From positions 1 to 39,257 of the forward strand of contig NZ_JAPFGB010000045.1 in NCBI RefSeq assembly GCF_026241095.1: 39,257 nt of DNA, given 5' to 3'. The stretch comes from Saccharopolyspora sp. NFXS83. GTDB taxonomy: Bacteria; Actinomycetota; Actinomycetes; Mycobacteriales; Pseudonocardiaceae. Every line of letters begins with the position of its first letter. The first letter of the stretch is position 1. The notes under the pieces are model-generated. The model was not told where the DNA came from, did not search any database, and saw only the letters and a program-made list of their open reading frames with translations. Positions 11,240-19,739 of this stretch are shown piece by piece. The translations under genes and the position numbers were made by a program.

Positions 11240-11986
11240 CGACCATTTTTCAGACGTGTCACGATCGCATAAGTGCACCGCAGCGCCGATGTGTGTATGA
11301 TCGCGTACGCAGCACTTACCATGACAACATTGAATAACGCAACCGCGAATGCCTACAAAACCGATCACGGGAGGCTCGCGGGGTGATACCGATTTCCCTT
11401 TTTCGCTCGGGAGATCGATCCGGGGGCTCAGGATGTTACGATGCCCGCCCCCGCTGCGCCAGACTTGGGTGGAAATTCCCGGGAGGATCCCTAGTGGACC
11501 CCCTCCCGACCAGGCCCTCCGGGCCACACGGGGGGACTGCCCCGGGCGCCGGCCCGCCCCCTCGGCCACGCGCTCCGACCTGCACCGGGAACCGAGAACG
11601 GGATTCGCGGGACCGGCTTTTCTCGTCTTCGCACAACGCGCGAATGATGGAATTCATTCCGCCATTTCATGAACCGCGATTCGTCGGCGGACGGCGCTCG
11701 TCCGGTACCGGTGAGCGGCGAGGGCACCTGTCACCCACCGGCCGCGGAACGCCCGCCCCCGAGGCGATCACCGCTGCGGAGACAAGTCTCACCGCACCGC
11801 GAGGATTCGCAGCGCACGAACCCAGGGTCGATCTCCGACTCCCCCCGGTGACCGGGCGGACGCCGTCGGCGCGGGGCGTGGTCGCGCCCGGGTGGGCATC
11901 GCCACCGCCCGACGCGGGCCCGGTCGAAGGCGTGACGACATCAAGCGACGAGAGGCGGCGGCCCGTTCGCCCCCGAGCGGCCCCCT
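11240..11986. other. Gene-free stretch between GSMT-SDMT and the PPOX gene
   Basis: I see no convincing coding sequence here. The open frames are proline- and arginine-rich GC artefacts without recognisable domains or ribosome sites. The part up to about 11400 is clearly richer in A and T than the surrounding DNA, while 11440-11986 is GC-rich. A small RNA or distant regulatory sites cannot be excluded by eye. Confidence 0.5.
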
Positions 11987-12004
11987 CGCCGCCCGGGGGC
12001 GGCG
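11987..12004 (-). terminator. Short GC hairpin downstream of the PPOX gene
   Basis: CGCCGCC (11987-11993) pairs with GGCGGCG (11998-12004) with a 4-nt loop, 13 nt past the PPOX stop codon. No U tract follows. Confidence 0.45.
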
Positions 12005-12017
12005 ACCGCGGTATCAG

Positions 12018-12680
12018 CTACCGGCGCCAGCGCGCGTCCAGCTTCAGAGCGGCGTTGAGGACGCGCTCCGGCACCTTCGCGCCCGCTTGGCTCTTCGCGA
12101 TGCGGCCGGCGCTGGGCACCGACTCCCGATCCGGCCAGCGCGCCGGGTCCCACAGCGAGGAGCGCAGGAACGCCTTCGCGCAGTGCAGGAACAGCTCGTC
12201 GATCCGCACCGAGATGGCCAGGTCCGGCCGCTTGCCCTCGACCTCGAGGCGTTCGAAGTACGGCGCTTCCCGCACGATCGTCGCCGTGCCGTTCACCCGC
12301 AGCGTGTCGTTGACACCGGGAACCATGAACAACATCCCCACCTGCGGGTGCCGGAGGATGTTGTGCAGGCTGTCCAGCCGCCGGTTGCCCGGGCGGTCGG
12401 CGAACACCAGCGTCCGGCCCTCGTCCTCCACCAGCACGCCGCCCGCCGGGTCACCCCGGGGCGAGACGTCCAGGGAACCGTCGGAGGACGTCGTCGCCAG
12501 CAGGAAGAAGGGCGAGGCCGACAAGAACAGGCAGGACTGCTCGTCGACCCGGTCGATCGACTTTTCCGCGATCGCGGGATGCGGTTCCTTCACGAGTTCC
12601 CGCAACTCGGCATCCGAGCTCACCGCGGCGATCCCGGTCGTCTCGTCGTGCACGCGCCCCCACCATCCTGTTTCGACCAC
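12018..12680 (-). CDS. PPOX-class flavin-dependent protein (pyridoxamine 5'-phosphate oxidase fold)
   Basis: A 220-residue split-barrel flavoprotein of the type annotated as MSMEG_1061-family FMN-dependent PPOX protein. Supporting segments are a preceding helix with VDEQSCLFLSASPFFLLATT, then SPRGDPAGGVLVEDEGRTLVFADRPGNRRLDSLHNIL, a typical FMN-binding and dimer segment, then PQVGMLFMVPGVNDTLRVNGTA. The C-terminal part has CAKAFLRSSLWDPARW, including the conserved R/S-x-LWDP-type region. The substrate is unknown; members are thought to act as oxidoreductases or flavin/F420-linked enzymes. The start is GTG 12680; an in-frame GTG at residue 10 is possible. An iron-box palindrome sits only 15 bp upstream, so expression is probably iron-controlled. 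Confidence 0.85.
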   Translation of the reverse strand: MVETGWWGRVHDETTGIAAVSSDAELRELVKEPHPAIAEKSIDRVDEQSCLFLSASPFFLLATTSSDGSLDVSPRGDPAGGVLVEDEGRTLVFADRPGNRRLDSLHNILRHPQVGMLFMVPGVNDTLRVNGTATIVREAPYFERLEVEGKRPDLAISVRIDELFLHCAKAFLRSSLWDPARWPDRESVPSAGRIAKSQAGAKVPERVLNAALKLDARWRR

Positions 12681-12692
12681 CCGACCATTTTT

Positions 12693-12711
12693 GATTAGGC
12701 TAGCCTAACTC
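12693..12711. promoter_or_regulatory. DtxR/IdeR-type iron box
   Basis: The core TTAGGCTAGCCTAA (12695-12708) is a perfect 14-bp palindrome. It matches 15 of 19 positions of the actinobacterial iron-box consensus TTAGGTTAGCCTAACCTAA as I remember it. It lies 15 bp before the PPOX start, where a bound repressor would block transcription when iron is plentiful. Confidence 0.75.
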
Positions 12712-12767
12712 GATCGGAGGTCGACTTCCCCGGCCAGCCGACGGCAGCACCCGAGGCGACCGAAAAA

Positions 12768-12806
12768 GCGGACCGACCGCCCGTGGAGATCGGGCGATCG
12801 GTCCGT
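12768..12806 (-). terminator. Intrinsic terminator of the acyl-CoA synthetase gene
   Basis: Stem 12768-12783 pairs with 12791-12806 over 16 positions with two wobble or mismatch positions and a 7-nt loop. It is followed directly on the minus strand by TTTTT. It lies 34 nt past the stop codon and is the most classical Rho-independent terminator in the window. Confidence 0.8.
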
Positions 12807-12839
12807 TCGAACAACGACGAGATCCACGCGGAACCGCCG

Positions 12840-14564
12840 TCAGGATTTGAGGTCGGGGAAGTCCTCCTCGCGGTACTCGCCCGCCGGGGACGGATCCTCG
12901 TGGATCTCCACTTCGCGAGTGCGCAACTGCACCCGCCGGATCTTCCCGGAGATCGTCTTGGGCAGGTCGGTGAATTCGAGGCGGCGGATCCGCTTGTACG
13001 GCGCCAGGTGCTCCCGCGCGAACCGCAGGATCGCCAGCGCCGTGCCATCGGACGGTTCCCACCCCTGCGCGAGCACCACGTACGCCTTCGGCACCGCGAG
13101 CCTGATCGGGTCCGGCGAGGGGACCACCGCGGCCTCGGCGACCGCCTCGTGCTCCAGCAGCACGCTCTCCAGCTCGAACGGCGAGATCCGGTAGTCCGAG
13201 GCCTTGAACACGTCGTCGGTGCGGCCGACGTAGGTGATGTAGCCGTCCTCGTCCACCGATCCGACGTCGCCGGTGTGGTAGTAGCCGCCGCGCAGCACCT
13301 CGGCGTTGCGGTCGGCGTCGTCGGCGTAGCCGGTCATCAGGCCGACCGGGCGCGGATCGACGCGCAGGCAGATCTCGCCCTCGGTGGCCTCCTCCCCGCT
13401 GGCGGGATCGACCAGGGCGACCTCGAAACCGGGCAGCGCCCGGCCCATCGAACCCGGTTTGAGCTCCTGCCCGGGGGTGTTCGCCACCTGGACGCTGGTC
13501 TCGGTCTGGCCGAAGCCGTCCCGGATGGTGACTCCCCACGCCCGGCGAACCTGCTCGACGATCTCCGGGTTCAGGGGTTCACCTGCGCCCACGACCTTGT
13601 TCGGCGGCGTCGCCAGCCCGGTGAGGTCGGCCTGGATGAGCATCCGCCACACCGTCGGCGGCGCGCAGAAGCTCGTCACCTCGCAGCGCTGCATCTCGCG
13701 CAGCAGCGCGAGCGCGTCGAAGCGCTCGTAGTTGTAGAGGAACACCGTCGCCTCGGCGTTCCACGGCGCGAACACGTTGCTCCACGCGTGCTTCGCCCAC
13801 CCCGGCGAGGAGATGTTCAAGTGCACGTCGCCCGGTTCCAGCCCGATCCAGTACATCGTGGACAGATGCCCGACCGGGTAGGAGACGTGGGTGTGCTCGA
13901 CCAGCTTGGGCTTCGCGGTGGTGCCCGAGGTGAAGTAGAGCAGCAGCGGATCCTCGGCCCGGGTCGCGGCGTCCGGCTCGAACGCCGTCGCGGCACCCGC
14001 GCTGTCCGAATAGGACTCCCAGCCGTCCGCGCCGCCCACGGCGATCCGGGTGTAGTCGCCCGGCACGTCCTCGAACTTGGCGGTGTGCGCCGAGGACGTC
14101 ACGACGTGGCGGGCGGCGCCGCGATCCACCCGGTCGCGCAGGTCCTCCGGCCCGAGCAGCGGCGTCGCGGGGATGATGACCGCACCGAGCTTCATCGCCG
14201 CGAGGATCGTCTCCCACAGCTCCACCTGGTTGCCGAGCATCAGGATCAACCGGTCCCCGCGGGACACCCCGAGTCCGCGCAGCCAGTTCGCGACCTGGTT
14301 CGAGCGGCGCGTCAGGTCGGAGAACGTCAGCTTCTGCTCGCTACCGTCGGCTTCGACGATCCACAGCGCGATGCGGTCCTCGCGGTCGGCGATGGTGTCG
14401 AACCAGTCCAGCGCCCAGTTGAACTCGGCCGGGCGCGGCCAGCGGAACTCGGCGCGGGCCGCGGCGTAGTCCTCCCGCTTGCTCAGCAGCAGATCTCGCG
14501 CTGCGAGGAACTCCGCTCCGCCCGGTCCTGCGGCGACTCGGCCGCTCTCCGCTTGCTGGGCCAT
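12840..14564 (-). CDS. AMP-dependent acyl-CoA synthetase (medium-chain/acetoacetyl-type)
   Basis: A 574-residue ANL-superfamily ligase that would activate a carboxylic acid to its CoA thioester through an acyl-AMP. The core motifs appear in order: the phosphate loop YFTSGTTAKPKLVEH, GFGQTETSV, YHTGDVGSVDEDGYITYVGR, the DDVFKASDYRISPFELE hinge, and PKTISGKIRR with the catalytic lysine near the C-terminus. The overall pattern, including MYWIGLEPGD and SSPGWAKHAWS, is that of medium-chain acyl-CoA synthetases (MACS/AcsM). The usual Gly in the SGTTG loop is Ala here. ATG 14564 is preceded by GAGGAGGGA at an ideal distance, so 32 upstream in-frame codons are not used. The exact acid cannot be told from sequence. 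Confidence 0.9.
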   Translation of the reverse strand: MAQQAESGRVAAGPGGAEFLAARDLLLSKREDYAAARAEFRWPRPAEFNWALDWFDTIADREDRIALWIVEADGSEQKLTFSDLTRRSNQVANWLRGLGVSRGDRLILMLGNQVELWETILAAMKLGAVIIPATPLLGPEDLRDRVDRGAARHVVTSSAHTAKFEDVPGDYTRIAVGGADGWESYSDSAGAATAFEPDAATRAEDPLLLYFTSGTTAKPKLVEHTHVSYPVGHLSTMYWIGLEPGDVHLNISSPGWAKHAWSNVFAPWNAEATVFLYNYERFDALALLREMQRCEVTSFCAPPTVWRMLIQADLTGLATPPNKVVGAGEPLNPEIVEQVRRAWGVTIRDGFGQTETSVQVANTPGQELKPGSMGRALPGFEVALVDPASGEEATEGEICLRVDPRPVGLMTGYADDADRNAEVLRGGYYHTGDVGSVDEDGYITYVGRTDDVFKASDYRISPFELESVLLEHEAVAEAAVVPSPDPIRLAVPKAYVVLAQGWEPSDGTALAILRFAREHLAPYKRIRRLEFTDLPKTISGKIRRVQLRTREVEIHEDPSPAGEYREEDFPDLKS

Positions 14565-14889
14565 GTCGGCGTCCCTCCTCGACTCCGGCGGCGGGGATTC
14601 AGCGCTTCGCACGGTCCGGCTCGGACCGCACGCGATGCGCCGGACCAACCTAACCGGCACACCCGATCAGATCCATGGCGTTGCTCCGATGCGCGGGCAT
14701 TCGGGTGGTGCCGTTGACTTCGCGTGTGGTTGTGGTCACTGTTGTTGCTTGTTGTGGTTTCGCATTCGTCCTGATTTCCCGGCTCGACGCCGGGAACTCC
14801 CGACCTTCAGCACTGGGCCTGGACCTGACCTGCTGGAAGCGGTTCGGTGCCTGCCCCGTCCCACTGGTTCGAATCCACCAGGAGGCCAC
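14565..14889. promoter_or_regulatory. Divergent promoter region with inverted repeat 14776-14796
   Basis: This region separates the acyl-CoA synthetase (minus) from the GH2 gene (plus). TTCCCGGC (14776-14783) and GCCGGGAA (14789-14796) form a perfect 8-5-8 inverted repeat, a possible sugar-regulator operator or leader hairpin. TTGACT at 14714-14719 could be a -35 element for the plus strand; no good -10 is evident at 17-18 nt. Confidence 0.35.
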
Positions 14890-16716
14890 GTGCACCGTCG
14901 CGCGTTGACCCGCCGCCCACTACTCCGATTCCGCGTCGGTGCTCTGATCGGCGCCGCTTCGCTCGCTACCGTGATCGGCATGCCCGCTCAGGCGTCCCCG
15001 TCCGCATGGAAACCGCAGGACCCACCGCTGGCGACCCGGTGGACCGACCAGGTCGGACCGGACAACGCACTGCCCGAATACCCCCGCCCGCAGCTCACGC
15101 GCGAACGCTGGCAGAACCTCAACGGCCTCTGGGACTTCGCCGGTGCCGACGCTCCCCCATCGGAGACCTCCGAGCAGATCCTGGTGCCCTACCCGCCGGA
15201 ATCCGGTCTGTCCGGCATCCAGCGCCACGACGACCACCTGCGCTACGAGCGCACCTTCGAGGTGCCCGCCGACTGGGCAGGGCAGCGGCTGCTGCTGCAC
15301 TTCGGCGCGGTCGACCAGAAGGCGACGGTCAGCGTCAACGGCCAGGAGGTCGCCACCCACGAAGGCGGGTTCACCGCGTTCAGCGCGGACATCACCGACG
15401 CCGTCACCGGTAGCGGCCCGCAGCAGCTGACCGTCGCGGTCGAGGACCGCAACGACGCGAACCCCTACCCGGTCGGCAAGCAGCGCAACGAGCCCGGCGG
15501 CATCTTCTACACCGGCGCCTCCGGCATCTGGCAGACCGTCTGGATGGAACCGGTTCCGGAATCGCACATCACCCGCCTGCGCTCCACCCCGGACCTCGAC
15601 TCGAGCAGCCTCATCGTGAACGCCGCCTCCTCGCAGGGCGGGCAGGTCGAGGCCGTGCTCAGCGAACCGGGCGGCGGCGAGGTCGCGCGCACCACCGGGC
15701 CCGCCGGCGAAGACGTGCGCCTGGACGTGCCGGACCCGCACCTGTGGTCGCCGGACGACCCGTTCCTCTACGACCTCACGGTGCGCCTGCTCGACGCGGA
15801 CGGGCAGCCGGTCGACGAGGTCGGCAGCTACGCCGGGATGCGCTCCATCGGACTGGTCGACGACGATCAGGGCAGGCCGCGGCTGGCGCTCAACGGCGAG
15901 ATCCTCTTCCAGCACGGTCCGCTGGACCAGGGCTACTGGCCGGACGGCATCTTCACCGCGCCCACCGACGAGGCGCTGCGGTTCGACCTGGAGCAGACCA
16001 AGGAACTCGGCTTCAACATGGTCCGCAAGCACATCAAGGTGGAACCGGCTCGCTGGTACCACCACGCGGACCGGCTCGGTCTGCTCGTGTGGCAGGACGT
16101 GCCCGCCCTCGTCAACGGCCAGACCCCCGGCGATGAGGCGAAGGCGAACTTCGAGGCCGAGACCGCCGAGATGATCGACCAGCTCGGCAGCTCGCCGTCG
16201 ATCGTGACGTGGGTGCCGTTCAACGAGGGCTGGGGCGAGTTCGACACCGCTCGCGTCGCCGAGCAGGTCCAAGCCCAGGACCCGTCCAGGTTGGTCAACC
16301 CCGCCAGCGGCGTGAACTGCTGCGACTCGTTGCCGGACACGGGAGCCGGGCACATCTACGACGACCACACCTACGTCGGTCCGGGCGCCCCGGACGTCAC
16401 CGGCGACCGCGCCTCGGTGGACGGCGAGTACGGCGGGCTGGGCCTCGTCGAGGACGGCCACCTGTGGCCCGGTGAGCCCTCGTCGTACGAGATCGTCGAG
16501 ACCCGCGAGGACCTGACCCGCCGCTACCAGGAGGTGCACGACGCCCTGGTACGCATCATCGGCGAGAAGGGGATCTCCGCCTCGGTCTACACGCAGACGA
16601 CCGACGTGGAGAACGAGGTGAACGGCTTCTTCACCTACGACCGCGAGATCCTCAAGCCCGATCTGGAAGCGGTCCGCGCCGCGAACCAGGCAGTGATCGA
16701 CGCGGGCAACCCGTAA
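14890..16716 (+). CDS. Exported glycoside hydrolase family 2 (beta-galactosidase/beta-glucuronidase-like)
   Basis: A 608-residue retaining beta-glycosidase. Residues 1-35 form an export signal with RR followed by a hydrophobic run and a PAQA cleavage site; the LTRRPLLRF start could be Tat-type. Next come the GH2 sugar-binding jelly roll (RYERTFEVP, about 115-240, with NEPGGIFYTGASGIWQTVW), an Ig-like domain, and a TIM barrel from about 335 with FNMVRKHIKVEPARWYHHADRLG. Likely catalytic residues are the acid/base E446 in FNEGWG and the nucleophile E513 in DGEYGG. GTG 14890 follows GGAGG. It is followed by an exported aldose 1-epimerase, which suits release of galactose outside the cell. The sugar (galactose, glucuronate or mannose) is not decided by the sequence. 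Confidence 0.87.
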   Translation: MHRRALTRRPLLRFRVGALIGAASLATVIGMPAQASPSAWKPQDPPLATRWTDQVGPDNALPEYPRPQLTRERWQNLNGLWDFAGADAPPSETSEQILVPYPPESGLSGIQRHDDHLRYERTFEVPADWAGQRLLLHFGAVDQKATVSVNGQEVATHEGGFTAFSADITDAVTGSGPQQLTVAVEDRNDANPYPVGKQRNEPGGIFYTGASGIWQTVWMEPVPESHITRLRSTPDLDSSSLIVNAASSQGGQVEAVLSEPGGGEVARTTGPAGEDVRLDVPDPHLWSPDDPFLYDLTVRLLDADGQPVDEVGSYAGMRSIGLVDDDQGRPRLALNGEILFQHGPLDQGYWPDGIFTAPTDEALRFDLEQTKELGFNMVRKHIKVEPARWYHHADRLGLLVWQDVPALVNGQTPGDEAKANFEAETAEMIDQLGSSPSIVTWVPFNEGWGEFDTARVAEQVQAQDPSRLVNPASGVNCCDSLPDTGAGHIYDDHTYVGPGAPDVTGDRASVDGEYGGLGLVEDGHLWPGEPSSYEIVETREDLTRRYQEVHDALVRIIGEKGISASVYTQTTDVENEVNGFFTYDREILKPDLEAVRAANQAVIDAGNP

Positions 16717-16725
16717 TCGCAGCCG

Positions 16726-16754
16726 CCCCCGGCCGGTCCCGCACCGGCCGGGGG
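16726..16754 (+). terminator. 12-bp GC hairpin between GH2 and epimerase genes
   Basis: CCCCCGGCCGGT (16726-16737) pairs exactly with 16743-16754 with a 5-nt loop, 10 nt after the GH2 stop. It may attenuate transcription into the downstream gene or protect the GH2 mRNA end. Confidence 0.5.
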
Positions 16755-16795
16755 TCTCCGTCGCAACAGGACTTCCCGCAACTAGGAGGACAACG

Positions 16796-17848
16796 ATGTC
16801 CGGTGAGCACGTCTCGTCCCGCAAGTGGAGCAGGCGAACGCTGGGTGGTGCGGCGTTGGCCGCGGCGGGAACGGCGGGACTCACCGCCGCCGGCATGTCC
16901 GCGACCGGGCAGCGGCGGGCGAACGCGGAGCCTTCCGGTGCTTCGCTGCACGGCAGGCTCTACGAGCTGCGCTCCGGCAGCCACAGCGCCGTGGTGGCTG
17001 GCGTCGCGGCGACCTTGCTGTCCTGGCAGGTCGACGGGACCGAGATGCTGCTGACGCACGCGGCCGACGAGCTCGGCGAGGGCTGGCAGGGCAAAACCCT
17101 GCTGCCGTGGGCGAATCGCATCGACCAGGGGCGCTACGAGTTCGGCGGCGAGCAGTTGCAGGTGCCGATCAACGAACCGGAGCGGGAGTCGGCGCTGCAC
17201 GGGCTGATGGGCTTCACCGAGTGGACTCCGGTCGAGCACCGGCGCGACCGGGTCGTGCTGGAACACGTGCTGCACCCGCACTACGGCTACCCGTTCCAGC
17301 TGGCGTTCCGCATCGAGTTCGCGTTGGAGGGCAACGGGATTCGCAGCACGCTGTCGGCCCGCAACATCGGGAAGCACGACGCGCCGTTCGCCACCGCCAA
17401 CCACACCTACCTGGCTGCCGGGACGGGCAGCATCGACGACATCGTCTTCGAACTTCCCGCGAGCACCTACTACCTGACCAACGATCGGCTGATCCCCACC
17501 GGCACTGCCCCGGTGGAGGGCGGCGAGTTCGACTACCGCACCGCACGGCCGATCGGCGCGACCGTGATGGACACCGCGTTCACCGACCTGGACCGGGACG
17601 CCGAGGGCACCGCGACCATCCGATTCGGACTGTCCGACGGGAGCCAGGTGGAGCTGTGGGTGGACCGCACTCACGGCTACCTCCAGGTTTACACCGACGA
17701 TTCCCCGGAGGCGGACCGCCCGGCACGCTCCGGCATCACCGTGGAACCGATGACGTGCGCCCCCAACGCTTTCGTCACAGGTGACGGATTGATCGTGCTC
17801 CGCCCTGGCGAGACCCACGAGGGCTCTTGGGGCTACCGCACGCCCTGA
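16796..17848 (+). CDS. Exported aldose 1-epimerase (galactose mutarotase family)
   Basis: Interconverts alpha and beta anomers of an aldohexose. The 350-residue protein starts with a twin-arginine signal (KWSRRTLGGAALAAAGTAGL, ending near ANA at about residue 43), so it acts outside the membrane. The epimerase fold shows GKTLLPWANRI, the catalytic histidine pair in ALHG and NHTYL, and the glutamate region TVEPMTCAPNAF near the C-terminus. AGGAGG lies 7 nt before ATG 16796. It sits 79 bp after the exported GH2 enzyme and probably handles the sugar that enzyme releases. Most epimerases are cytosolic, so export of both proteins is notable. Confidence 0.88.
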   Translation: MSGEHVSSRKWSRRTLGGAALAAAGTAGLTAAGMSATGQRRANAEPSGASLHGRLYELRSGSHSAVVAGVAATLLSWQVDGTEMLLTHAADELGEGWQGKTLLPWANRIDQGRYEFGGEQLQVPINEPERESALHGLMGFTEWTPVEHRRDRVVLEHVLHPHYGYPFQLAFRIEFALEGNGIRSTLSARNIGKHDAPFATANHTYLAAGTGSIDDIVFELPASTYYLTNDRLIPTGTAPVEGGEFDYRTARPIGATVMDTAFTDLDRDAEGTATIRFGLSDGSQVELWVDRTHGYLQVYTDDSPEADRPARSGITVEPMTCAPNAFVTGDGLIVLRPGETHEGSWGYRTP

Positions 17849-17879
17849 CAAGATCAACACCAGGGCTTAAGGTGCGGGG

Positions 17880-18719
17880 GTGGCCGACTACATCGAGATC
17901 CCCACCCCCGCAGGCACCTTCGACGCGCTGAGCGCGGGCGACGAGGGCGACCGGCCGGTGCTGCTCCTGCACGGGTTCCCGCAAGCCGCCATCGAGTGGC
18001 GGGAGCAGCTCGCGGTGCTCGGCGGTGCCGGATGCCACGCGGTGGCCCCTGATCAGCGCGGCTACTCCCCCGGCGTGCGCCCCACCGAGGTCGCCGACTA
18101 CCGGATGGAGGAGCTGGTCTCCGACGTGCTCGCGATCGCGGACCAGCTCGGCTGGTCGCGGTTCGACCTGGTCGGCCACGACTGGGGCGCCGCCGTCGCG
18201 TGGTCGGTCGCGGCGGCCCACCCGGACCGCGTCAAGTCGCTCACCGCGGTCTCCGTCCCGCACCTGGACGCCTTCGCCCGCGCCCTGCGCGAGGACGAGG
18301 ACCAGCAGCGGCGCTCCGAGTACATGCAGGTGTTCCGCCGGTCCGGCTCCGACAAGCTGCTGCTGGAGGACGGGGCGCGGCGGCTGCGGCGGATGTACGA
18401 GCACAAGATCCCCGAGCACCACGTCGAGGAGTACGTGCAGCGGTTCAGCGAGCCGGGCGCGCTGGACGCCGCGCTGAACTGGTACCGCGCGTCGAAGCTC
18501 ACCGAAGCCATCGGCCCGATCCAGGTGCCGACACTCTACGTGTGGAGCACCGACGACGGCGCCCTCGGCTCGACCGCCGCGCTGGCCACCGGCAACCACG
18601 TCACCGCCGACTACCGCTTCGAGATGATCGAAGACGTCTCCCACTGGGTACCGGAACAGGCCTCGGAAGACCTGACCCGAGTCCTCCTGGAACACCTCAT
18701 CGCCCACCAGGACGCCTGA
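17880..18719 (+). CDS. Alpha/beta hydrolase, epoxide hydrolase-like
   Basis: A 279-residue soluble alpha/beta hydrolase. The oxyanion motif HGFPQ (31-35) and the nucleophile elbow GHDWGA with Asp101 instead of Ser place it with epoxide hydrolases and haloalkane dehalogenases. The second acid is probably in WSTDDGAL and the catalytic histidine in DVSHWVPEQ. A lid region lies between about 130 and 220. The PDQRGYSPG segment and GHDWGA are more typical of epoxide hydrolases than dehalogenases. The start is GTG 17880, 31 bp after the epimerase. No signal peptide is present and the natural substrate is unknown. Confidence 0.82.
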   Translation: MADYIEIPTPAGTFDALSAGDEGDRPVLLLHGFPQAAIEWREQLAVLGGAGCHAVAPDQRGYSPGVRPTEVADYRMEELVSDVLAIADQLGWSRFDLVGHDWGAAVAWSVAAAHPDRVKSLTAVSVPHLDAFARALREDEDQQRRSEYMQVFRRSGSDKLLLEDGARRLRRMYEHKIPEHHVEEYVQRFSEPGALDAALNWYRASKLTEAIGPIQVPTLYVWSTDDGALGSTAALATGNHVTADYRFEMIEDVSHWVPEQASEDLTRVLLEHLIAHQDA

Positions 18720-18762
18720 GGATCACAGCGCGCGGATCCCGCCCACTGATCTTTCGGTCGTT

Positions 18763-18926
18763 GTCCTGTCAGCGGCGGAGCCGCTGCGCGGTGACCAGCT
18801 CGAGCAGGGTGACCACCGGCGGGTTCGCAACGGCTTCCCCGCGAGGACAGCGATCTCGCCGTGCCTCGGACGTACGTCAGAAATCGATCCCGCAGCGAGG
18901 AAGCCGCTGAGGTTCCGCCACCCGGA
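18763..18926. repeat. Dispersed nested-hairpin element, copy B
   Basis: It starts with GTCCTGTCAGCGGC-GGA-GCCGCTG (a 7-bp hairpin, 18770-18786), as copy C does. The outer stem CGGCTTCCCCGC (18831-18842) pairs with 18895-18906 at 11 of 12 positions. It ends CCGCTGAGGTTCCGCCACCC. The inner loop differs from copies A and C and carries GACGTACGTC instead. It lies between the convergent epoxide-hydrolase and acetyltransferase genes, with its conserved end 26 nt past the acetyltransferase stop. Confidence 0.75.
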
Positions 18927-18949
18927 CACCTGCGCAGGCACAACTCTCC

Positions 18950-19480
18950 TCAGTCCAGGTCCCCCGGACGAATGCGGTAGACGTGCAAGGTGCGGTCGTA
19001 GTACTTGGTGGTCTCCCCCACCCATTCCATGCCCAGCCGCTGCGCCGTGCGATGGGCGCGATCGTTGAGCGGGTCGACGACCGCGAACAGCTCCACGGCC
19101 TCGTGCGCGAACGCCCAGCGGATCAGTTCCCGCGTCGCTTCCTTCGCGTAGCCCTGGCCCCACGAGTTGGGGCGCAGGTGCCAGGCGACCTCCACGTCTT
19201 CGAAGCGCGGAGGTAGGAGCCGCAGCTCGGCGCCGCCGATGACCGCACCGCTCCCGCGGTGTTCGAACGCCCACCGGCCCAGCGGCGGCGGCAGCTCGCG
19301 CTGCTCCTCGATCCACTGGGACAGCAACCGCCGCATCGCGGCCAGGTCAGCGACGCTCGGCATCGAGGGCACCAGCCAGTCGGTGACCGTGGCGGTGCCG
19401 TACACGGCGAACGCGTCGTCGACGTCGTCGGGACTCCACTCCCGCAGCACGACTCGCTCGGTGACCGGCATCGGGACCAT
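18950..19480 (-). CDS. GNAT-family N-acetyltransferase (RimJ/RimL-like)
   Basis: A 176-residue single-domain acetyltransferase. The N-terminal beta strand TERVVLREWSPDDVDDAF is typical of the RimJ/RimL group. The acetyl-CoA loop is in LRPNSWGQGYAKEATRELIRWAF (Q/RxxGxG/A form), followed by the DPLNDRAHRTAQRLGMEWVGE segment with the conserved Asn of the family. The substrate, a protein N-terminus or a small molecule, cannot be determined. ATG 19480 has no strong ribosome site, and a second ATG three codons later is equally possible. Confidence 0.85.
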   Translation of the reverse strand: MVPMPVTERVVLREWSPDDVDDAFAVYGTATVTDWLVPSMPSVADLAAMRRLLSQWIEEQRELPPPLGRWAFEHRGSGAVIGGAELRLLPPRFEDVEVAWHLRPNSWGQGYAKEATRELIRWAFAHEAVELFAVVDPLNDRAHRTAQRLGMEWVGETTKYYDRTLHVYRIRPGDLD

Positions 19481-19739
19481 GGGGAAACGTTAGCCGCCGC
19501 CGGGGCCGGTGGCAGATTGGATGTTCCCGGCCTCCCTCCCGCACTCGACGGCGGCGAGAAGGTGCGCCGTCCCGGTCGCCTCATGCGTCCCGGTGGTGCG
19601 CACCGGCCGGGTTGCGCCGCACGGACCAGGCCCGTTCGAGCGTTCCCGGCGAGTATGCGACAGCTTCGCCCCGATCGTTGACCGCTGATCGAGCGCGGGC
19701 CGAGACTTCCCGGCGGATGCCGAGAACCCTGGAGGGCCG

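Noticed and set aside
11165-11569. Possible 134-codon gene on the minus strand in the gene-free region
   Set aside because: No ribosome site, no recognisable motif, and it spans the AT-rich part containing the A/U hairpin. Composition does not look coding.
14861-14895. GGTTCGAATCC resembling a tRNA T-loop
   Set aside because: The flanking 5-bp T stem pairs at only three positions, and no matching acceptor, D or anticodon arms occur in the preceding 75 nt. The ribosome site of the GH2 gene overlaps the supposed 3' end.
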